This document shows positions 58,219 to 64,000 of a DNA stretch of 64,000 nt, piece after piece. Each line of letters begins with the position of its first letter. Position 1 is the first letter of the stretch. The notes under the pieces are model-generated. The model had not been told where the DNA came from. It saw nothing but the letters and a program-made list of their open reading frames with translations, and ran no database searches. The translations under genes and the position numbers were made by a program. Origin of the DNA: Monocercomonoides exilis (lineage: Eukaryota > Preaxostyla > Oxymonadida > Polymastigidae); assembly GCA_001643675.2 (NCBI GenBank), contig LSRY02000004.1, positions 440,001 to 504,000 of the forward strand, given 5' to 3'.

Positions 58219-60966
58219 TTATAGAATAACACAACAACCGCAAGATTTTTGATTCTGAGATATTTTAGAAAGATTTTGATTTTTCTGTTGTGGTTCTGAT
58301 TCAACGACGACTGACATCATCGGTATTGGTGCAGAAGGCGATTGCTGGGGCATTGACGATGACGTTGTCGTTACTGAAGTGGAGGAGACAGAAGCAGAAA
58401 GCGGCATATCACGCTGCGGGAATGCATCATTTTGGCTGCTGGTGAGCGGAGACTGGTTCGGCTGAGTCGGCTTCTCGTTTCTCATCTCAACCGCACGCCC
58501 AGCTTTTAACGCATTTTCATCATATCCCACGAAATCTTCATCGCAGTACCCGTCTTCTTCTGTGACGGGGCTCATGAAGTTCGGGAACAGCGGGTTGACT
58601 GCTGACTGCCTTCTGCTCCCGGCCGGAGAAACGCCATCAGACGGAAGCGACGGCGAAGGCGAGAGGCAGAACGTCGTCGACGGCGACGGAGGAAGCGGCC
58701 GACCAGGCGACGACGCAGCACTCGTCTGCGGCAGCTGCGGATTAAACAGCAGGATCACCTGGCTGTCGTCTTCAACATCGTCTTCGCAACCACCGCTGAG
58801 GTTGCCTTCGATGCCAGCGCCTCTCCGCCTCGCCAGCCGCTGGGTGCGCAGCTGCTCGCTGGTGATATCTGTCTCCTCTTCATACAGCCTTCCCTGTCTG
58901 TCTGCTGACCCGTGCGAGGAAGAGTGCGACAGCTCCAACGACGGCGACGGCCTCACCTCTCCTCGCTCGTCAGCACACGCCTGCGGATGCCATGTGGCAG
59001 AGGAAGGGTCGAAGAAGCAGTTCTGCTCTTTGCACTGCTCTGCCGGCAACACATCCAAGCCATCTGCTGCTGCTACTGCTGCTTCAGTTGCCTCGTCTTC
59101 GGGTGCATCATCGTCCAATTCAGAATGATTTCGCGTGCTGTTGTGGAGCAGTACAAGCTTCCCGCTCGCCTTTTGGTGGTCGGTGCTGTCTTCTGACTGG
59201 GGCGTGTTTTCTTTGTCCTCGTCAATCACAAGATACTTCTCTACATACTTGTCTTTGGCCCTCACCGCGTCTTTCTGCTCCATCTCATCCTCCTCCGACG
59301 AGAGAGGTGCAAAGTCAGTGTGTTTTGGCTCAACATAGTTCACCTCATCGATCTCAGAGTCCTCTCTCTGCTTGTCATTCATCTCGTCTGCCACAAACCC
59401 TTCCATCACACCTCCCCGCTCGCTCCCGCGCTGCCCTCCTCTTCCTCCAAAAGACAGCTCCTTCGACTCTCTTTCCCTCTCTTCTGCAAACTTGATCTCC
59501 TCATTCAGCTGCTTCCCAATGTCGAGCCCTTCGTCCTCATCAACATCTTCACCGTCGTCTTCCTCCTCTTCAGCATAAGCTGCCTCTCTTCTGTTCTCCT
59601 GCCTTTCCATTCTGCCCCCATGCTCTCCACCACCATGCCCTTCTCCATCCATCTGATGCTGATGCTGATGCAGCTGTTGCTGCTGCTCCTGCTCCTTCTT
59701 CATCATCTGCAGCATCATCACCCTCAAGTCACTCAGAATATCCATCTTCTCCTCTGGCGACACGGTCTCTCCTGCCATCACACGCTTCGCAATCACTTTT
59801 TCAATCACCGCACTCTCAATCTTCTGCAGCGCCTCCTCTGAAAATATCACCACGTTGTCGGCATTTGGATCTGGCATGTCCTGCGCTTCTGCTCCATTTG
59901 ACTGATGCTGCTTAGCCTTTTCCTTCTCACTCATGGCCGCTTTCAGCATCTCCATCACCATTATCTCCTGCTCTCTTCTCTCTCTTCTTCTTCTCCTCCT
60001 CCTCGCATTGCTCCACTGCCCTCCTTCTTCTCTTCCCCTATTTTTCCTCATCCGCTTTCTCATCATCCGCGCTTCTGCCCTCCCCTCATCCTCGTCTGTT
60101 CCATCATCCGACCCCATCTCATCCTCCCACTCTTCCATTTCCTCTTCCTCATCCTCGTCCTCCTCCTCCTCCTCTTCTCCTGCCTTATGCATCCTGTCGT
60201 ATCGGCTGTGGCTGTGCAGGCTCGAGAACCCAGACGCTGCCCGCTCCACCGTCAGCCCTTCCTGGTCAGCATAGTCGTCTCCTTCATTCGTCATCATCCA
60301 CTCTGCATCCCACCCTTCCTCTGACCCCTCCGAGTCACTGCGCCACCCAGAGTCGTAGCTTTCTCCACTTTCTGAGCGAACTGAGTGAGCTGAATGAACT
60401 GAATGAACTGAATGAACGGAATGTGATGAGTGTGCGGAATGCACCGAGCGAGTGTCGCCTCCGAATCTGCCTTCGCTGCCTGCCCGGTGTCTGTGCTTGT
60501 CCCTCTGCCGCTGCCGTTGCCTCTGCCTCTCTCTCTCTCTCACACGCTGCTGCCGCATCTGCCGCGCCTTCTGCTTGAGGCGCGTGATGGAGAACGTCGA
60601 CGCAGAAGAGCGCGAGTCGAAGGAGGCGTAGGACGAAGCATAGGACGATGCTACAGAAGAATATGCGATTTTTTCTGAGTGAAGTGAGGAGGAAGAAGAG
60701 GAAGGACCAACAGATGGCAAAGAAGAGGAAGAGGAAGAGGAAGAAGGGGTAGGAAATGTTGGTGTGGGTGCAATGGGAGAGGGCTGAAGTGATGTTGGTG
60801 ACATGAGAAATGACGATGACACAAAGAGTGGAGGTGCAGTGGATGAAGAAGATGACTGGTGTGAATGTGGTGATGTGAGGCGAATCTGGGTGGGGAAGGC
60901 AGAAAAAGAAGGGGAATTGACAGAAGAAGAAGGAGAAGAGGAAGAAGAGGAAGAAGAAGAAGAAGC

Positions 60967-60997
<31 letters not shown>

Positions 60998-63285
60998 GTC
61001 GATTGATGGTTTTGCTGCTGTTGGTGTTGTGGAAGGACAGCAGAGGTGTCTGAAATGATGTGATTCTGAATGGGTGCAGTTGTGTTTGAATTGGAGTCAT
61101 GAAAAGAATTAGAAGATGAAGCCAAGACGGCAGATGCAGCTGAAGACGAGGAAGACGCCGAGGCAGAAGAATATGAGTTGAACGGGGCAGACGATGAAGC
61201 AGAAGCAGAAGCAGAAGCAGAAGCAGCGTTGTTTGGGAGTGCTTGAGGAATACCTGCAGATGCTTGTGAGGCTGGTGCATACGATATTGCTGCTGCATCA
61301 GAGCCTGCGTTGTATTGCAAAGAGGAAGCAGAAGCAGAAGAAGAAGCAGAGGCAGTAGAAGCTGATAAAGGTGCATTTGACATGTGAGGTGCAGCTGTGT
61401 TGTGTGAATGGGGCTGCTGAGGCGATGGCTGTGGAATGACAGACTCAGACAAAGAGAGAAGACGGCGCATAGACGACTTGCTATTTCCTGCCCCGCTTTG
61501 CAGAGGAGAATCGATCTGAGGAGATGGCGGTGAGGATGTTTGAGGGTAGTTTGGAGGAGAGTTGGTTGATTGTGCAAAAGAGGAAGAAGAAGAAGAAGAT
61601 GATGATGCTGATGATGGAACAGGAGGACGAGGAGGCCGAGAAAGACTCACAGGCGAAAGATTGGGGTGCTGTGGAGACGCAAGCGGTTGGTTTTGAATCC
61701 TTTGAGATTCTTTGGCTTGCATCTCCTGGCTTGTTGGAGCAGACATAATTCTCCCTTCATTCGAAGCGAGTGGCTGGTTGCCTGTGTCCATCTGATCTTC
61801 ACTTCCTCCGTTTTCTTTCTGTCTGCTTTCTGCCAATTCACTCGGCTTTTCATTGGGAGCCGCATTTTGGGTTAATTTCACCTCTGAATGAGGAGGAATA
61901 AATACCTCTGGTTCTTCCCTTTGTTTAATTTCTTCGTTCAACTTTGGATTTTCTTTGCTCTGTTCATTTTTCCTTTCTTCTTTCTTGTGCTCATCATCGC
62001 TTTCATTCATGTCCATCTCCATTCTTTCTCCTTCTTCTTTCTCTTCCTGCGACTCCTTCTCCTCTTTAGCCTCTTTAGCCTCGCTCTCCCTTCCCCCAGG
62101 TGTCGACGCCTCTCTCCTCCTCCTCCTCTCCCAGTCATACCCAATCGTCAGGGGTAGCCCAAGATCTGTCACCACTTTCTCCATCAACCCTTTCAGAAAC
62201 GCATAGTTCGGATGATCGCCAAACCGCAGCTTGTTCAAGTAGTTCACAAATTCCTCAAACTGATGCGGCAGATGCGCTACCAACCTCGCATTCTGAAACT
62301 CCATCTTCCGCCGGCCAATCGACTCCTTGTCTTTGTCTGCGCTCCACGGAAGGCGTCTCCTCGAAAACTCAACGAGCATGTAGAGAAGAGACCACAAATC
62401 GTCCACTTTTCCAAGTTCCTATTGTTGTGAAATTGATAAAAAATTTGTTGAAATTTTTATTGAAATTGGATGATATCAATTCACAAGTCCAAATTGCAAA
62501 TTCATACCAGATTTTGATGAGAAAAAACGGACGCATAACGTGGCGTTCCTCTAAAGCCAACTTCTCTTCTCTCTGTCATTTCTGATGGCTTCACTCGCTT
62601 TGCAAGTCCATAGTCAATGAGAAAAACAGTATGCTTTTGTCCGTGAAGGCCAATAAGAAAGTTAGCCTTGTTTGTGAAATATGATACAAAAATTAAAATC
62701 AAAACTTGCTTCATAACAATTTTTCTAACAATAACTAACAAACAGGTTTTATATCTCGGTGAATCAAATTTCGAGAATGAAAAATTTCCAATGCTTTTAA
62801 GCACTCCAATCCAAGAAGAGCAACTGTCGGAATAGAGAATTTTCGCTTTTTCCTACTTCTTAAAAGATCTCTGAAGAAAAATGTCAATTTAGAAAAGCAA
62901 TTGTGTAAGTTTCAATAATATACATTAAACTTGGGCCTAAAAGATCCATAGTATAAAAATAATCTTGCCCTATGATTCCAGAATGATGGAGGCGTGGAAA
63001 ATGCTCGTATCCTTACAAAATAAGTATTCAAACGAAGAAAGAAATCATAAAGCTGAAAATGCGAAAAAGCAATAAGAAACCTTGAAGTTCTGTTAATACA
63101 GCAACTTCAATTCGTAAAGATTGAGCTCCAAGAGCTTGTTTTGATTTTTTGATTGCTAAGTCCTGACCCTTCCATTTTGCATGATAGATTACACCAAACC
63201 CGCCTTGCCCAAGTTTCTTGACAATTACGAGCTTATCGGTTGGAGAATCCGAGAGTTGAATAACATCTGGATCTCTCTCGCTCAT
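58219..63285 (-). CDS. Tau-tubulin-kinase-like CK1 family kinase with C-terminal CaaX box
   Basis: A Ser/Thr protein kinase of the casein kinase 1 superfamily, closest in wording to TTBK. Exons 63285-63081, 63011-62931, 62868-62744, 62666-62529 and 62418-58219 sum exactly to 1,582 residues. The kinase domain (about 18-300) shows GQGGFG (26-31), AIKKSK lysine, LHHSGIIGQDYFYTMDLLG, LIHRDIKPANFLIGL (D134), LIDYGLAKR (D155, DYG for DFG), EVGFRGTPRYAS and DDLWSLLYMLVEF. The remaining 1,280 residues are low complexity: charged Glu-rich parts, poly-Ser, tandem HSVHSVHS repeats and Gln-rich runs. The protein ends KSCGCCVIL, a CaaX box (CVIL) with two more cysteines just upstream, predicting geranylgeranylation and palmitoylation and so membrane anchoring. 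The four introns all cut the kinase domain; the last exon is 4.2 kb. Confidence 0.92.
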
Positions 63286-63620
63286 TTACGCCAAGAAATA
63301 TGGTGCAATAAGCGTTTTATTTCGATTCTTTTGAATCAGTGATAAAAAATACAAATGAAGCTAACTTTGATCAATTATAAAAATGAGAATTGAAGAAATC
63401 TATTTATAAGATGAAAGATAAATGTAATACATTGCAACAATGAAAAAAACAAGGGAAGCTACCTTTGAACATTTGAAATGATTAGATGAAACAAATAAGA
63501 TTTACTCTTCTCAAGATGCTATCCCCAAATAAAAGAATAACACTCGAATTTGAGCAAAATAGAAAATCACTAAAAATAAAATACATTGAATCGTAGATAA
63601 TGCGAAATGAACTGTAAAAT
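63286..63620. other. Spacer between mu-adaptin and kinase genes
   Basis: AT-rich; nothing coding or repeated is visible. It should contain the kinase promoter and the adaptin 3' UTR. Confidence 0.45.
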
Positions 63621-64000
63621 TTAAGCGCTCTTCTTTATAATCTTCGGTTCATTTTGTCTTATAAGATATTCTCCAGCACGAGTCATGTAACGAATCCAGG
63701 GGTGTGTGTGATAGTTGCTTCTCTCTTGCACCTTCAAATGGCGCACTTGAATTCCAGAAAGAGTGAAATACGGAATTTCGAAATGGATCTGAATTGGTGG
63801 CCTTTTTCTTGTCTTCTCCTCTGTTTATTCATAAATACATATCAAAAAATAATGAAAATAACAATTATCAAAAGAGATTCACAGCAAACCGTCAGCCTTT
63901 GTTGTAGGAAGACCCATCTTTGCAACCAATTGTAATTGACGCTGTCCTCCGACATGCTTCATTGACCAGCACAATGCATCTTTCTCGGGCAAGTATTCAC
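63621..64000 (-). CDS. AP-1-type mu-adaptin, C-terminal end (cut by window edge)
   Basis: Medium subunit of a clathrin adaptor complex, which binds tyrosine-based sorting signals at the trans-Golgi or endosomes. Two exons are visible, 64000-63890 and 63820-63621, with a GTTTGC...ACAG intron of 69 bp. The coding sequence reads YLPEKDALCWSMKHVGGQ, KMGLPTTKAD, then RPPIQIHFEIPYFTLSGIQV, RHLKVQERSNYHTHPWIRYM and TRAGEYLIRQ. This closely follows the end of AP-1 mu (family IPYFTTSGIQVRYLKI and PWVRYIT). The AP-1 rather than AP-2 assignment rests on the FEIPYF and LPWVRY-like wording. Family members end soon after YQLRT; here a short basic extension (EPKIIKKSA) follows before TAA. The N-terminal longin domain lies outside the window. 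Confidence 0.93.

Noticed and set aside
1-64000. tRNA or rRNA genes
   Set aside because: No convincing cloverleaf with a GGTTCRANNCC-like T-arm or conserved rRNA stretch was seen on either strand; a dedicated tRNA scan would be decisive.

Overview
The window is nuclear DNA of a eukaryotic microbe. It is AT-rich, its genes are split by short introns (mostly 45-150 bp), and it encodes eukaryote-only proteins such as Beclin/ATG6, alpha-SNAP, tubulin cofactor A, a mu-adaptin, a UBR ubiquitin ligase and a mitotic cyclin. TAA, TAG and TGA all end genes, so the code looks standard. The best guess for the lineage is an oxymonad (Monocercomonoides-like). The broken gene at 4.1-5.4 kb resembles, from memory, a large family of hypothetical proteins known from oxymonad genomes, and the intron-rich AT-biased style fits. 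No database search was possible, so this stays a guess.

Layout. 0-5.4 kb: 5' part of an XRN exoribonuclease (-), a frame-disrupted HGH1-like gene (+) and a broken member of the presumed oxymonad family (+). 5.84-8.38 kb: a complete pogo/Tigger-like DNA transposon with perfect 39-bp terminal inverted repeats and TA target-site duplications. 8.6-13.3 kb: a very large serine/proline-rich disordered protein. 13.8-21.3 kb: compact plus-strand housekeeping genes (alpha-SNAP, TBCA, SLC35B-type transporter, small MED11-like protein, QTRT1). 22.4-26.6 kb: cyclin (-), a secretory glutaredoxin-like protein (-), and Beclin (+) starting about 6 bp from it. 26.9-32.5 kb: a giant coiled-coil protein (-). 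33.1-37.1 kb: an intron-bearing FtsX/MacB-type ABC permease (-). 37.4-42 kb: a repeat-rich interval with two hairpin (MITE-like) elements, a 1-kb palindrome, long homopolymers and a decayed retrotransposon. 42.9-56.4 kb: a 4,371-residue UBR-type E3 ligase (+). 56.9-63.3 kb: an unknown 334-aa protein (-) and a tau-tubulin-kinase-like CK1 kinase (-) with a C-terminal CaaX box. 63.6-64 kb: the 3' end of an AP-1-type mu-adaptin (-).

The genes do not form one pathway. Several serve membrane traffic (alpha-SNAP, mu-adaptin, Beclin, SLC35B) and others protein or RNA turnover (UBR, XRN). About 35 introns could be placed by reading frame and homology. Their 5' splice sites follow GTNT with G common at +5, and three of them begin with GC rather than GT. 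Exon limits below are hand-derived; where the frame sums agree this is stated or implied by exact coordinates.
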